Below, piece after piece: positions 1-8,599 of a stretch of 34,694 nt of DNA. Origin of the DNA: Candidatus Poribacteria bacterium (GTDB lineage: Bacteria > Poribacteria > WGA-4E > WGA-3G); the NCBI GenBank assembly GCA_003635195.1, contig PYIY01000085.1:1-34694 (forward strand), in the 5' to 3' direction. The notes below the pieces were generated by a model. It was not told the origin of the DNA. It worked only from the letters and a program-made list of their open reading frames with translations, and ran no database searches. Each line of letters opens with the position of its first letter. Positions within the stretch are counted from its first letter, which is position 1. Both the position numbers and the translations under genes were made by a program.

Positions 1-66
1 CTCTAAAACGCCTTCAATATTCACATATCCCCATAGGTCAAACAGATATTTTTCTTCGGGGCTCAT
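1..66 (-). CDS. Partial CDS, probable phytanoyl-CoA dioxygenase family N-terminus
   Basis: Only the first 22 codons lie in the window; the gene runs off the left edge. The ATG at 66 follows a strong ribosome-binding site (GGAGGTG, about 5 bases upstream). The peptide starts MSPEEKYLFDLWGYVNIEGV, which resembles the opening of PhyH-type Fe(II)/2-oxoglutarate dioxygenases of this lineage, where a short helix precedes a 'GY-x-x-I-x-x-V-L' strand. No catalytic residue is in view, so the family call is an inference from the N-terminus. It lies downstream of the NIPSNAP gene on the same strand, with a small palindrome between them. Confidence 0.5.
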   Translation of the reverse strand, partial: MSPEEKYLFDLWGYVNIEGVLE

Positions 67-80
67 TGAGACACCTCCGT

Positions 81-112
81 TAAAGGTAGCAGGCACACGC
101 CGTGTGCCGTAG
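81..112. repeat. Small palindrome, GGCAC family copy 1
   Basis: An 8-bp perfect inverted repeat, GGCACACG (92-99) and CGTGTGCC (101-108), with one central base. It is flanked by GTAGCA on the left and GTAG on the right. A second copy with the same flanks lies at 29701-29728, read in reverse complement. The two differ at one paired position (A-T here, G-C there), so the stem is kept. It sits between two same-strand genes. Confidence 0.7.
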
Positions 113-120
113 TCTCTGTC

Positions 121-444
121 TTATTGATGTGCTGAGCGTGAAGTCGGTTCAAGCCGTGTGACAACGATCTGTTCTCTGTCGATGAGTTCACCGACGCGTG
201 GTGAGATTTCGTTTACCCAGCGATCATCTTCATAAACCGCTGCATAGAGTTGTTCACGCTGTTCTTCGCTCTCGAAGCGTCGGATCCAAACATAAAGATC
301 GTCCTCTTCTTCACCGATGAAACTGCCAATCACAACCATCCCTTTAGAAATCTGGTATGGGAGGATTGTTTCTTCCATATATTTCACCCAGTTTTCGCGT
401 TGACCGGGTTGCGTTCTGTACTGTCGTAATTCAAAAAAAGCCAT
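121..444 (-). CDS. NIPSNAP family protein
   Basis: A 107-residue protein matching the short single-domain bacterial NIPSNAP fold, a dimeric alpha/beta (ferredoxin-like) barrel. Family marks visible are the opening 'FELRQYR', the strand 'GMVVIGSF', the 'LYVWIRRFES' segment and a following helix 'EEQREQLYAAVYEDDRW'. The start is set by AAGGAG about 7 bases upstream of the ATG. Members have no firmly assigned biochemical role; many are annotated as vesicle-trafficking homologues or monooxygenase-like. It has no signal peptide or membrane segment. The partial PhyH-like gene follows on the same strand. Family assignment is confident, function is not. Confidence 0.85.
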   Translation of the reverse strand: MAFFELRQYRTQPGQRENWVKYMEETILPYQISKGMVVIGSFIGEEEDDLYVWIRRFESEEQREQLYAAVYEDDRWVNEISPRVGELIDREQIVVTRLEPTSRSAHQ

Positions 445-456
445 AGAAATCTCCTT

Positions 457-600
457 GGATGGAACAGGCTAACAGCCTATTCTACAAATGAAAGTATTTG
501 AAATAGTCGTTGAGTGCTAATAATTGTAAACAGGATGGAACAGGCTGACAGCCTATTCTACAAAAGACTGAACAGGAAACTAACGGTTTCCTATTCTACA
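457..600. repeat. Three tandem copies of a small palindromic repeat (GAACAGG family)
   Basis: Copies lie at 457-486, 533-562 and 570-600. The first two are 30 bases long and differ only in the loop. Each has the frame GAACAGG...CCTATTCTACA. Copies 1 and 2 have the stem AGGCT/AGCCT (466-470 with 474-478 in copy 1). Copy 3 has a different, longer stem, AGGAAAC/GTTTCCT (574-580 with 586-592), inside the same outer sequence. This gene-free stretch (445-627) lies between the NIPSNAP gene and the membrane protein gene and holds nothing else recognisable apart from the inverted repeat at 595-624. Confidence 0.8.
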
Positions 601-624
601 GGAAATTGTCCAAACTACTGTAGA
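595..624. repeat. Inverted repeat just 3' of the membrane protein gene
   Basis: TCTACAG (595-601) pairs with CTGTAGA (618-624) across a 16-base loop. It overlaps the end of the third palindromic repeat and lies a few bases beyond the stop codon of the membrane protein gene on the minus strand. It could form an RNA hairpin at the end of that transcript, but no T-run follows it on that strand. Confidence 0.4.
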
Positions 625-627
625 AAT

Positions 628-1098
628 TTATGTGCTTTCGCTCTTCTCAGGTTTCTTAAACAACGTCGCCCCCAGCAATATATCCACCAAACCAATTCCC
701 AAGAGCGCGAAAATCATTATGCCACTAAACACAATAATTTGCTCGGTAAACGTTGATCCATCCAACCTACGTATCAAAAAATACGCGATGAAAATGACAA
801 AAAAGTGTGGTTTCGCGAAACTGTTGCCAAGCGTTCCTAACAATGTGTGTGAAACTGAGGATTTTCCACAATGTTCACAAGGTGTGTAGAAAAACCTGCC
901 TACTTTAGGACTGTTACGAGTGATCCTCAACAAGATATCGACTAATTTACTCAGGAAGATGCAGCCAATCATTACGCCCAGTGACTGGAGGAATGTCCAG
1001 TCAATCAGATCCGTTAACGCGAAATACGCTATCAAAATGAGGAGAAAATCAAGTTGTTTGAAAGAATCTTGAAAACTTTCTAAAAATTTATTCTTCAT
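628..1098 (-). CDS. Small integral membrane protein with internal duplication and a CxxC motif
   Basis: About 156 residues, not recognised as a named family. The ATG at 1098 is chosen over the upstream one at 1134 because GGAAGGAAAG lies 5 bases ahead of it. Hydrophobic segments near residues 18-55 and 98-142 suggest four membrane spans. The halves resemble each other: 'LILIAYF...LID-TF...GVMIG...LVDILL' recurs as 'VIFIAYF...LDGSTF...SGIMI...LVDILL'. Between them is a polar loop with Cys74-Glu-His-Cys77, a possible metal-binding or redox turn. It follows the HEAT-repeat lipoprotein gene by 45 bases on the same strand, probably in one transcript. Function unknown. Confidence 0.6.
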   Translation of the reverse strand: MKNKFLESFQDSFKQLDFLLILIAYFALTDLIDWTFLQSLGVMIGCIFLSKLVDILLRITRNSPKVGRFFYTPCEHCGKSSVSHTLLGTLGNSFAKPHFFVIFIAYFLIRRLDGSTFTEQIIVFSGIMIFALLGIGLVDILLGATLFKKPEKSEST

Positions 1099-1143
1099 TT
1101 TTACTTTCCTTCCTACGTTTGGTGTGGACTGCATCTGTGATGC

Positions 1144-4100
1144 TTAGAGACGGTTATAGCCGTAGCCTTTGCCTGTAATTTCAAAGAGTGCCGCGGCTGC
1201 CAAGAAATGGATGTCTGCATCCTGGTCTTCGAGAAGTATTTCGAGGAGTGAAACTGCGTTCGCGTTCTTCGCGTCGCCGAGTGCCCTGATGACATCGAGG
1301 CGGAACCCCCTGGTAATTTGGGCTTCATGTAAAGCTCTGAGTTTGTCCATCAATGCCGTTACCGCTTTGTTGGATCCGATGTCCCCCAATGCGCGCGAGG
1401 CATCGCGTCGGATTTCGACGTGGTTATCGTCGTTGTTCATAACTTCGATGAGTGCGTCGGTCGTTGATGGGTCCGCCAATGCTCTGAGTCCCTGTGTAGC
1501 GGCGCGTCGTGTATCTTTGTCGGCTTCAGTTTCACCCTTCATCATCTGCACGAGTTCGGGGATGAGTTCCGAAAGTCCGGCTTCTCCAACCGCGAGTGCT
1601 GTGGCTTTTCGGATATCCACATCTGGATCGGTGAGCCGCTGTTTGAGATCGGATATATCCAGTGCTGCCTCTGCCGTTTTGCAACGTCCTAAAGCAACCA
1701 TTGCGGCGTTCCTGATGGGATTGCTTTCCCATTCATCTGCGGCGCGCTCCGCCATTTTCGGTGCGACAAATGCGGGTAAGTTGAGTTTTTTGGCGGCAAC
1801 GACGAAAATCTCCCAACTCCAGTTCCGTCTCCGGTCATCAAGTCCGAGATTTTGCCTGTTTCCTGCGTCCTCCAGTGCGACGATATACTCTGTATCGTCA
1901 ATGAGTCGTCCTCCGAGGGCTTCGGCGGCACGGGGTCCACCGATAGTGCCGAGTGCGCGTGCCGCTTTTGTCCGTGTGGAAGCGTTCGCTAACACTGCTG
2001 TGCCCGCGTTCAACGGTATCCGCTGATCTTCAAGCATAGCAGTCAGTCTCGGGATGGCTGTTGTACTTTCGAGTTTTCCGAGAGCGATTATGGCATTATT
2101 AGCGACGTTTCCGATTCGGACATCAAGTGCGCGAATCAGCACGTCTTCAGCCGTTTTATCGCCGATATTACCGAGGGCACCTACTGCGACGGCACGGACA
2201 TCGTCGGGCTCGAGTGGATTTTCAACGATCTCACTGAGTTTGGCAACCGCTTTTGAGTCCTTGAGGGTTCCCAAAGCAGCGGCGGCTTGCAATCGAATTT
2301 CGGCGTTTTCATCAGAGAGTGCTTTTAAAAGCGGTGCAGCGGCGCGTTCATCTTTGAGTGCGCCGAGTGAGACGATCGCAGCGGCACGAATGGATTTCAT
2401 CTCATCCCTGTTTTCAAGGACAGCGATAAGCGGTTCAACAAGGCGACGTTCTTTAAAGCCACCGAGCGAGTTTGCCGCCCGTTTGCGAACAACATAGCTC
2501 GAATGTTTCAGTTCCTCAAGCATTGCATCAACAGCGATTTTTTTCGTGGATGCCCCGAGGATATGGACGAATGCCCATCGGGTCCACTCATCATCTGCTG
2601 ACTTCAATGCGTCAAGAACAAATTCTGCTGTCGCAATATTATTATTTAGGATTAATGCGCCGATAACCTGGTTTTGTACGGAGAGAACTTCGTATCCGTC
2701 ATCAAAGCTTCCCAAACCTTTTTTCAAAATATCAACAAGCCCCTTATCCGCAGCTTGAATTTCTCGGAGGGCCACAGCTGCTTGGAGGCGGGTTGTCTCA
2801 TACTTATCGCTGCGCAGGACATCTAACAGTGGATCAACGACCCTCTGCCCCTTTATTTTTCCCAGGCCGATGGCCGCCTCTTGTCGGACGACCCCTTGTT
2901 TATCTTTTTTCAGGGCAGTGATGAGAGCCGTTGTTGCGGTATCTCCCTTGACTTCACCGAGTGCCCACGCTGCGCTTTGACGCACGGTTGCACGTCCATC
3001 ATCCTCAAGGGCGCGTATCAGGGGTTCTATAACAGTGTCCCCCTTGATGATGCCGAGGGCATGGGCGACTTCACTCCGCACGAGGCTCGGTATCGGCTTG
3101 AGTTCACCCCATGTGCGGTAGTTTGCCCGCGGGTAATCGACTGTCCATTCGATTTGGAAAGATTCGACCTGTGCTCGAAGTGCATCAAGCGTTTTATACG
3201 CTCGTTTCATGTGCCGTTGGAAGTCCGAAATTTCGTCGAATTGTGTAGACAGCACCCAAAGCAGCACAGGCGTAGTTTCCGGTGCCTTGATACGGCTCAA
3301 GACCTTGACGGCATTGGCACGTATAACAGGGCTGGTTTCATCACTGAACATGAGAAGAAGCATCGGTTGCGTGGCTTCCTCAGGTTTAAGTTGCCAGAGC
3401 GCAGCGATAGCAGCAAGCCGTAGGGTTTCCCGCATCTGCTTATCCATCGCCATAATGACCAATTTTTCGACAGCCTCTTCTGTCGTTACGCCAATTTTTC
3501 CGAGAGCCTCCGCAGCGTTCGTAGCAGTAGTGTCGTCGTAGGAGAGCGCCGCGGTCAGAGCTGGAACGGCGCGACGCGCCCGCATATTGCCGAGTGCTGT
3601 CGCTACCAATGCCTTTACCTCTTTATGCAGGTCGTTATTTAATGCCTCAATAAGCGGTATTATTGCGCGTCGGTCCCCGATTGTTCCGAGTGCCTCTGCG
3701 ACCTTTACTCGAATTTCATCTGTGCCGTTTTTGAGCGCGTCAAGCATAAGTGGGACAGCAACGCCACGCATTTCGATGAGTGCTGCCAAGGCAGCACTTC
3801 GCAATTCTTCGTTTGCTAACTCTTTTATCAGCGGTCGGACAGCTGCCTCCGCTTTGAGGTGTCCGAGGGTTTGGATCGCAGCGGCCTGGGTGCCGATTCT
3901 ATATTTTTTCATCCACAGATCGTCAATGTAAGCACTCGCGATGTATTGATAGTCTGCAGTGAAACCAGTGTCCTCGTCCGGAATCAGGTTTCGCGCCTTC
4001 GTGTCCAAGACTTCAAGGAGTGCTGTAGTTGCGGAGTTTCCTATACGGATGAGCGCAGCTATGGCTGTATCTTTGACGTAACTGTTCGGATCTGCAAGCA

Positions 4101-4992
4101 GCCGGACAAGGTCGGGAATAGCAGTCTCGTCCTGGATACTTCCAAGTAATTTTGCGGCGTGCATCCTGACTTGCGCGCTATTATTTTTCAGTGCAAGTTG
4201 AAGTCCCGGTACAATAGCGGTACCGGCGGCTGCCCCCGAACTCGCTAATTGTTCAAGCGCGACAATTGCCCTGTACGCAACCTCCGGTGTGTTCACTGCT
4301 TCTGTCAACGCATCTTCAAAGGTTAAAATGAGTTCGGGTTTCTGCATCGCGCCGAGAAAGCGGACGGCTTCTTTTTGTATAGCGGGGTCCTTGTGGTGTG
4401 TTGCTTGTTGGAGCAATTCAATAACACTATTCCCACTTCCCAATTTCTCCATGAGTTGCGCGACTGCTGCACGCGCGTTCGGCTGATAACACTTTTCCGC
4501 TGCTAAAAGTGCTTGGACGACAGCAGAGTCCGGGTGAGCAACAAGTTCAGTTAGCAATTCTGCCCGTTTCTCGACTGCCTCCGCAAGGGACAGGACGAAG
4601 AGCCCAGAAATAGAATTCTGAGAGCGGATGAGCCGTTCCTGTTGGTCGAGGTCGTCGGAATCCGGGTCTTCCAGCACTGAGATCGCGAGGATGTCGGCAG
4701 CGAGTGTTTCAAGGTAAGTGTTCGATTGGGCAATCGCTTGGTGCCAACTTTCTGTTTCAGTGCGTGTCCGGTTCTGTAGGAAAACCTTCAGATGTTGCGC
4801 CTCCTGGTTCCCGGAGCCCGTCTTCTGGACTGCTGCCTGTGCAGCGGTGTAATCTCCGCGGACGATAGCGGCGCGTGCTTCAATAATATCTCTATTCTCC
4901 TTCTCACCACACGCAATCAACAGTACGATAGCCGCGATGAGTGGAAGATAGATACTATTTTTCAATATGTTAAAAATGCGGTGTCGCTCCAT
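1144..4992 (-). CDS. Very large HEAT-repeat lipoprotein
   Basis: 1282 residues. The N-terminus is a lipoprotein signal: a hydrophobic stretch ending LLIAC with the lipidated Cys at residue 28. A charged helical region of about 100 residues follows, then HEAT/PBS-lyase-like helical repeats nearly to the C-terminus. Typical units read 'AAxALGxIGDxxAIxPLIxAL' and recur about every 31 residues. Such solenoids are protein-binding scaffolds; no catalytic domain is visible. It is predicted to be attached to the inner face of the outer membrane or held in the periplasm. CAGGAG lies 7 bases before the ATG. It starts 47 bases after the glyQS stop and is probably cotranscribed with it. The partner is unknown. 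Confidence 0.85.
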   Translation of the reverse strand: MERHRIFNILKNSIYLPLIAAIVLLIACGEKENRDIIEARAAIVRGDYTAAQAAVQKTGSGNQEAQHLKVFLQNRTRTETESWHQAIAQSNTYLETLAADILAISVLEDPDSDDLDQQERLIRSQNSISGLFVLSLAEAVEKRAELLTELVAHPDSAVVQALLAAEKCYQPNARAAVAQLMEKLGSGNSVIELLQQATHHKDPAIQKEAVRFLGAMQKPELILTFEDALTEAVNTPEVAYRAIVALEQLASSGAAAGTAIVPGLQLALKNNSAQVRMHAAKLLGSIQDETAIPDLVRLLADPNSYVKDTAIAALIRIGNSATTALLEVLDTKARNLIPDEDTGFTADYQYIASAYIDDLWMKKYRIGTQAAAIQTLGHLKAEAAVRPLIKELANEELRSAALAALIEMRGVAVPLMLDALKNGTDEIRVKVAEALGTIGDRRAIIPLIEALNNDLHKEVKALVATALGNMRARRAVPALTAALSYDDTTATNAAEALGKIGVTTEEAVEKLVIMAMDKQMRETLRLAAIAALWQLKPEEATQPMLLLMFSDETSPVIRANAVKVLSRIKAPETTPVLLWVLSTQFDEISDFQRHMKRAYKTLDALRAQVESFQIEWTVDYPRANYRTWGELKPIPSLVRSEVAHALGIIKGDTVIEPLIRALEDDGRATVRQSAAWALGEVKGDTATTALITALKKDKQGVVRQEAAIGLGKIKGQRVVDPLLDVLRSDKYETTRLQAAVALREIQAADKGLVDILKKGLGSFDDGYEVLSVQNQVIGALILNNNIATAEFVLDALKSADDEWTRWAFVHILGASTKKIAVDAMLEELKHSSYVVRKRAANSLGGFKERRLVEPLIAVLENRDEMKSIRAAAIVSLGALKDERAAAPLLKALSDENAEIRLQAAAALGTLKDSKAVAKLSEIVENPLEPDDVRAVAVGALGNIGDKTAEDVLIRALDVRIGNVANNAIIALGKLESTTAIPRLTAMLEDQRIPLNAGTAVLANASTRTKAARALGTIGGPRAAEALGGRLIDDTEYIVALEDAGNRQNLGLDDRRRNWSWEIFVVAAKKLNLPAFVAPKMAERAADEWESNPIRNAAMVALGRCKTAEAALDISDLKQRLTDPDVDIRKATALAVGEAGLSELIPELVQMMKGETEADKDTRRAATQGLRALADPSTTDALIEVMNNDDNHVEIRRDASRALGDIGSNKAVTALMDKLRALHEAQITRGFRLDVIRALGDAKNANAVSLLEILLEDQDADIHFLAAAALFEITGKGYGYNRL

Positions 4993-5039
4993 GTTTTTCT
5001 CCTGTCGTATCAGCGGGCACGCTCAGATGTTTTTTGTAT

Positions 5040-8000
5040 TTAATTCCCCGCAATCACGAGTTTTGTTAAGTCTGCGATGGCATAAATATTCCGCCCGATT
5101 TTATTCAACAACGCCAGTCGGTTCGTGCGCAGTGCCGGTTCCTCCGCCATAACCAAAACATCATCAAAAAATTTGTCAATGGCTGGTTGTAAGGTGGCAA
5201 GTTGTGTTAAAAGTTTAGCGTAGTCGCGTTCCTGAATGCTCTGTTTGAAGTCCGGTTCCGCCGCGGCAATACGATCAAAGAGTTGCTTTTCTGCGTCGTC
5301 TTGCAGCAATGTCGTGTCTACGATTTCCGGTGCACTCGGTGGTAAAATTCTCAGGACTCGATTGAGGGCATTATACACTTCCTCAAAGTTTGATGTCAAG
5401 CGAAATTCGGCAAGTACGCTGGCGCGTTTGAGAATGTCAATGATGTTGACATCGCCGACTGCCAAAACCGCGTCAGCAAGATCAGGGGCGTATTGCTGGG
5501 TCTCCAGCAGGATGACGCGTAGACGCTCTTTAATGAAACTGAGAGTGCTTATTTGTGTGTCGTCCGCTAACGCCACCGTGTAGAGCGCAATAGCCTTTTC
5601 TATCACGCTATCTAAAGAGAGCGGAAGTTGCCGGTCTTGGAGGATACGGATTGTGCCGAGCGCATGTCGTCGTAGAGAGTACGGGTCTTGCGAACCCGTG
5701 GGACGTTCTTCGATACCGAAGTATCCGACGATGGTGTCGAGCTTATCAGCGATCGCGAGCAGCGCGCCGACTTCGGTTTCTGGGAGCGGTGTCTCTGCAC
5801 CGAGGGGTTGATAGTGCTCAGCAATAGCAGTGGCAACCGGTTCAGGTTCTCCTGAATTGCGTGCATAGTATCTTCCAGTGATACCCTGTAATGTCGGAAA
5901 TTCAATGACCATTTGGGTGGTCAAATCCGCCTTACACAGCAGGGCTGCGCGTTCAGCATAATGGGCAGTCGTTTCCGTGTAGGCGGAGTTTGTAACCCCG
6001 ATTTCCGTAGCGATGAACTTAACCAATGCCTTAAGCCGTTCCGCCTTATCCAAGAGTGAACCGAGTTTGGCGTGAAAAATGACAGCCCCCAGACGTTCGA
6101 CTTTATCAGCGAGACTGGTTTTCTGGTCTTCTTTGTAGAAGAACTCTGCATCGTTGAGTCTTGCGCGAAGGACGCGTTCGTTTCCGTGCTGAACGCCGTC
6201 GAAATTTCCGTCCGTTCCGTTGGAGATCGTGATGAATTTCGCCGACAGTTCTGATTCACTTTTCCACATCGGAAAATAGCGTTGATGCTTCTTCATCGCG
6301 GTAATTAGCACTTCAGGTGGTAGTTCGAGATGCGATTCACTGAAATTACCGACGATGGGTTGTGGATTCTCCACAAGGTAGTTCACTGTATCCAACAGTT
6401 CGTCATCAAGTTTCGGGAGATAGTCCTCTGCTTTTAGGATGGTTGTTACCTGTTTTTTGATTGCCTCGCGTCGTTCACTGGGACAAACAATCACATCCAC
6501 AGCACGCAATTCCTCTATGTATGTGTCTAAGTTCGCTGATGTCAAGGTTATCGGGTCGGGATGCAGGGAACGGTGTCCATAAGTGATCCGTCTTGCCTCT
6601 GCATCTCCATAGGCGCAGTTGATAACTTCATCTCCTAAGAGTGCGACAAGCCATCGGATCGGACGCGCGAAGCGTGTAACCCCCCTGCCCCCCTTTTCAG
6701 GGGGGTAAACTCCACTCCCACCTGTTTCCCAACGCATGGTTTTCGGAAAGCGGAGTGCCTCAATCCATTCTGGAAGAAGTGCTTGCAATACCTCTTGCGC
6801 TGCAACACCTTTTTCGAGTTTAGTGGCGGCGACATACTCGCCGCGTTCGGTTTCGACGATACGGAGTGCTGAGATTTCCACGCCTTGGGTCCTTGCGAAG
6901 CCGATCGCTGCTTTTGTGGGTTCACCGTTTTCATCATAGGCGATGCGTTTCGGGGGTCCCACAACTTCTGTCTCTTCACTTTCTTGAAGCGTTTTCACGT
7001 CTTTGATACTGAGCGTGATACGGCGCGGTGTACCGAGTGTTTCAACTTCACCGAACGGGATTCTGTGGTTCGTTAGGGACTGGATTGTGATTTCACGCAG
7101 CTGCGCGAGGGCAGGCGGGACATAGCTCGCAGGTATCTCTTCCGTACCGATTTCAAACAGGAGGTCAGCGGTTTCTTGAGACGCTTGTGAAGGTGTATTA
7201 CTTTCTACGACTGTCGAATCTGCTGCATCGGTTGACGTGCTAAAACGTCCCATAAGCGGGTGTTCCATCTCTTCACGCTGTTTGACGTACGCCCGGGCGA
7301 TCCGTTGTGCGAGCCGCCGCACGCGTTCGATGTAGCTTACACGTTCCGTGACGCTGATAACACCGCGGGCATCTAACATATTGAAAGTGTGCGAGCATTT
7401 TAAAACGTGATCGGTCGCCGGTAGCACTAACCCCGCATCTAAACAGGCATGCGTCTCCTTCTCATAAGTGCTAAACAGATCAAAGAGCATCTCTACGTTT
7501 GCATGCTCAAAGTTGTAGGTGGAGTATTCCACCTCGCTTTGCCGATGCACATCACCGTAGTTAACGTGTTCACTCCAGCGGATGTCGAAAAAATCGTCTA
7601 CATCTTGTAGGTAGAGCGCGATGCGTTCAAGTCCGTAGGTTATTTCAGCACAAATCGGGTCAAGATCAATGCTACCCATCTGTTGGAAGTAGGTGAATTG
7701 TGTGACTTCTGCGCCGTTCCACCAGACCTCCCAACCCAGACCGGAGGCACCGAGTGTCGGTGATTCCCAGTCGTCTTCGACAAAGCGGATGTCGTTCTTA
7801 CGCGGGGGGATACCGAGGCTATAAAGGCTCTCAAGGTAGAGGGGGAGTACATTTTCAGGTGCGGGTTTGAGTATCACCTGATATTGGTAATATGCACCGA
7901 CGCGGAAGGGGTTCTCTGCATATCTGCCATCGGTTGGACGGCGGACGGGTTCTACGTAAGCCACGTTCCACGGTTCTGGACCGAGGCATCGTAGGAAGGT

Positions 8001-8111
8001 TGCTGGGTTAAATGTGCCTGCGCCGACTTCTATATCGCACGGTTGTTGGATGATGCAGCCGTGATCTGCCCAAAATTTCTCTAACGCTAAAATTATTTCT
8101 TGAAGAGTCAT
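5040..8111 (-). CDS. glyQS: Glycyl-tRNA synthetase, fused alpha and beta subunits
   Basis: A 1023-residue single-chain glycine-tRNA ligase that charges tRNA-Gly in the cytoplasm. Residues 1-290 are the class II catalytic alpha subunit, with '[13 protein letters not shown]', '[13 protein letters not shown]', '[13 protein letters not shown]' and '[12 protein letters not shown]'. A low-complexity Ser/Thr linker spans about 292-315. The beta subunit begins at '[16 protein letters not shown]' and includes 'KKHQRYFPM' and a C-terminal DALR-like anticodon-binding region. Most bacteria encode GlyQ and GlyS separately; fused forms are known in some lineages. Residues about 465-480 ([11 protein letters not shown]) replace the short normal link between 'MRW' and '[11 protein letters not shown]' and coincide with a DNA palindrome at 6679-6706. 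The HEAT lipoprotein gene follows. Confidence 0.97.
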   Translation of the reverse strand: MTLQEIILALEKFWADHGCIIQQPCDIEVGAGTFNPATFLRCLGPEPWNVAYVEPVRRPTDGRYAENPFRVGAYYQYQVILKPAPENVLPLYLESLYSLGIPPRKNDIRFVEDDWESPTLGASGLGWEVWWNGAEVTQFTYFQQMGSIDLDPICAEITYGLERIALYLQDVDDFFDIRWSEHVNYGDVHRQSEVEYSTYNFEHANVEMLFDLFSTYEKETHACLDAGLVLPATDHVLKCSHTFNMLDARGVISVTERVSYIERVRRLAQRIARAYVKQREEMEHPLMGRFSTSTDAADSTVVESNTPSQASQETADLLFEIGTEEIPASYVPPALAQLREITIQSLTNHRIPFGEVETLGTPRRITLSIKDVKTLQESEETEVVGPPKRIAYDENGEPTKAAIGFARTQGVEISALRIVETERGEYVAATKLEKGVAAQEVLQALLPEWIEALRFPKTMRWETGGSGVYPPEKGGRGVTRFARPIRWLVALLGDEVINCAYGDAEARRITYGHRSLHPDPITLTSANLDTYIEELRAVDVIVCPSERREAIKKQVTTILKAEDYLPKLDDELLDTVNYLVENPQPIVGNFSESHLELPPEVLITAMKKHQRYFPMWKSESELSAKFITISNGTDGNFDGVQHGNERVLRARLNDAEFFYKEDQKTSLADKVERLGAVIFHAKLGSLLDKAERLKALVKFIATEIGVTNSAYTETTAHYAERAALLCKADLTTQMVIEFPTLQGITGRYYARNSGEPEPVATAIAEHYQPLGAETPLPETEVGALLAIADKLDTIVGYFGIEERPTGSQDPYSLRRHALGTIRILQDRQLPLSLDSVIEKAIALYTVALADDTQISTLSFIKERLRVILLETQQYAPDLADAVLAVGDVNIIDILKRASVLAEFRLTSNFEEVYNALNRVLRILPPSAPEIVDTTLLQDDAEKQLFDRIAAAEPDFKQSIQERDYAKLLTQLATLQPAIDKFFDDVLVMAEEPALRTNRLALLNKIGRNIYAIADLTKLVIAGN
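6679..6706. repeat. G/C-tract palindrome inside the glyQS coding region
   Basis: Nine-base arms, ACCCCCCTG (6679-6687) and CAGGGGGGT (6698-6706), enclose a C-rich loop with a further run of six C. It is read in frame as about ten residues (469-478, YPPEKGGRG) of the synthetase, where GlyS proteins normally have no such segment. It looks like a small mobile palindrome inserted into a gene, in the manner of Rickettsia palindromic elements. Confidence 0.65.
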
Positions 8112-8160
8112 ATCTATTTTTTCTTTCCACGCTCCGTTTTGAATTGATTAATGCACATTT

Positions 8161-8189
8161 ATTGTAACACAATAGATTTCTTTAAGCAA
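8161..8189 (-). promoter_or_regulatory. Predicted sigma70-type promoter of glyQS
   Basis: On the minus strand TTGCTT (8189-8184) and TACAAT (8166-8161) are separated by exactly 17 bases. Transcription would start near 8154 and give a leader of about 43 bases to the ATG at 8111. That is too short for a T-box riboswitch. It lies back-to-back with the toxin-antitoxin promoter. Confidence 0.55.
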
Positions 8190-8210
8190 AGGATTTTCAA
8201 GAGACACAAT

Positions 8211-8239
8211 TTGACAATGCTATGCAGATGTATTATACT
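8211..8239 (+). promoter_or_regulatory. Near-consensus promoter of the toxin-antitoxin pair
   Basis: TTGACA (8211-8216) and TATACT (8234-8239) are separated by 17 bases, close to perfect sigma70 form. The expected transcription start is about 8246, the first base of the toxin ATG, so the mRNA would be leaderless. In such systems this region usually also carries the operator bound by the antitoxin. Confidence 0.7.
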
Positions 8240-8245
8240 TAAAAT

Positions 8246-8599
8246 ATGCAAATCATTGCCAGAGATGTCAGGAACTATATCACACCAGACGGACGCAATC
8301 CGTTCCGTCAATGGTTGACACAACTCCGAGATAAAAGAGTACGCGCGAACATTCAGAGGCGAATTGCACGTCTACAAGAAGGAAACTTCGGTGATTGTAA
8401 AAGGTTGGGTAGTGATTTATATGAACTGAGAATAGACTACGGACCCGGATATCGGGTCTATTTTGGTACTTTTACCTCTCACATTGTTATTCTGCTTTGT
8501 GGTGGGCAAAAAGGGACACAACAACGGGATATCGCAAGGGCTCAAAACTATTGGAACGAAATAAGGAGCAGGGACAATGAACACAGAAACTCTTCTTGA
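8246..8599 (+). CDS. RelE/HigB-type toxin (phage-derived Gp49-like / addiction killer family)
   Basis: 117 residues matching the RelE/HigB-superfamily 'addiction module killer protein' group. Landmarks are 'NPFRQWLTQLRDKRVRANIQRRIARLQEGNFGD', the strand 'YELRIDYGPGYRVYF' and 'IVILLCGGQKGTQQRDIARAQ'. Such toxins cut mRNA on the ribosome. The protein starts somewhat before the usual N-terminus, but 8246 is the only ATG and coincides with the predicted transcription start, so no ribosome-binding site is available. The toxin precedes the antitoxin, the HigBA order, and overlaps it by 23 bases. This pair is the only plus-strand gene unit in the window, consistent with independent acquisition. Confidence 0.9.
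   Translation: MQIIARDVRNYITPDGRNPFRQWLTQLRDKRVRANIQRRIARLQEGNFGDCKRLGSDLYELRIDYGPGYRVYFGTFTSHIVILLCGGQKGTQQRDIARAQNYWNEIRSRDNEHRNSS

Noticed and set aside
457..600. Three close repeats as a CRISPR array
   Set aside because: Spacing is irregular (46 and 7 bases), the third copy differs in its stem, and no cas gene is nearby.
1169..2026. Long plus-strand reading frame of 285 codons
   Set aside because: It is antisense to the HEAT-repeat lipoprotein gene and its Ser/Ala-rich composition mirrors the repeat codons. No ribosome-binding site or family resemblance.
2881..3423. Plus-strand frame of 180 codons opposite the HEAT gene
   Set aside because: Shadow of the coding strand; no recognisable domain.
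8112..8160. Possible T-box or other aminoacylation sensor ahead of glyQS
   Set aside because: The predicted leader is only about 43 bases and has no T-box sequence or antiterminator stem.
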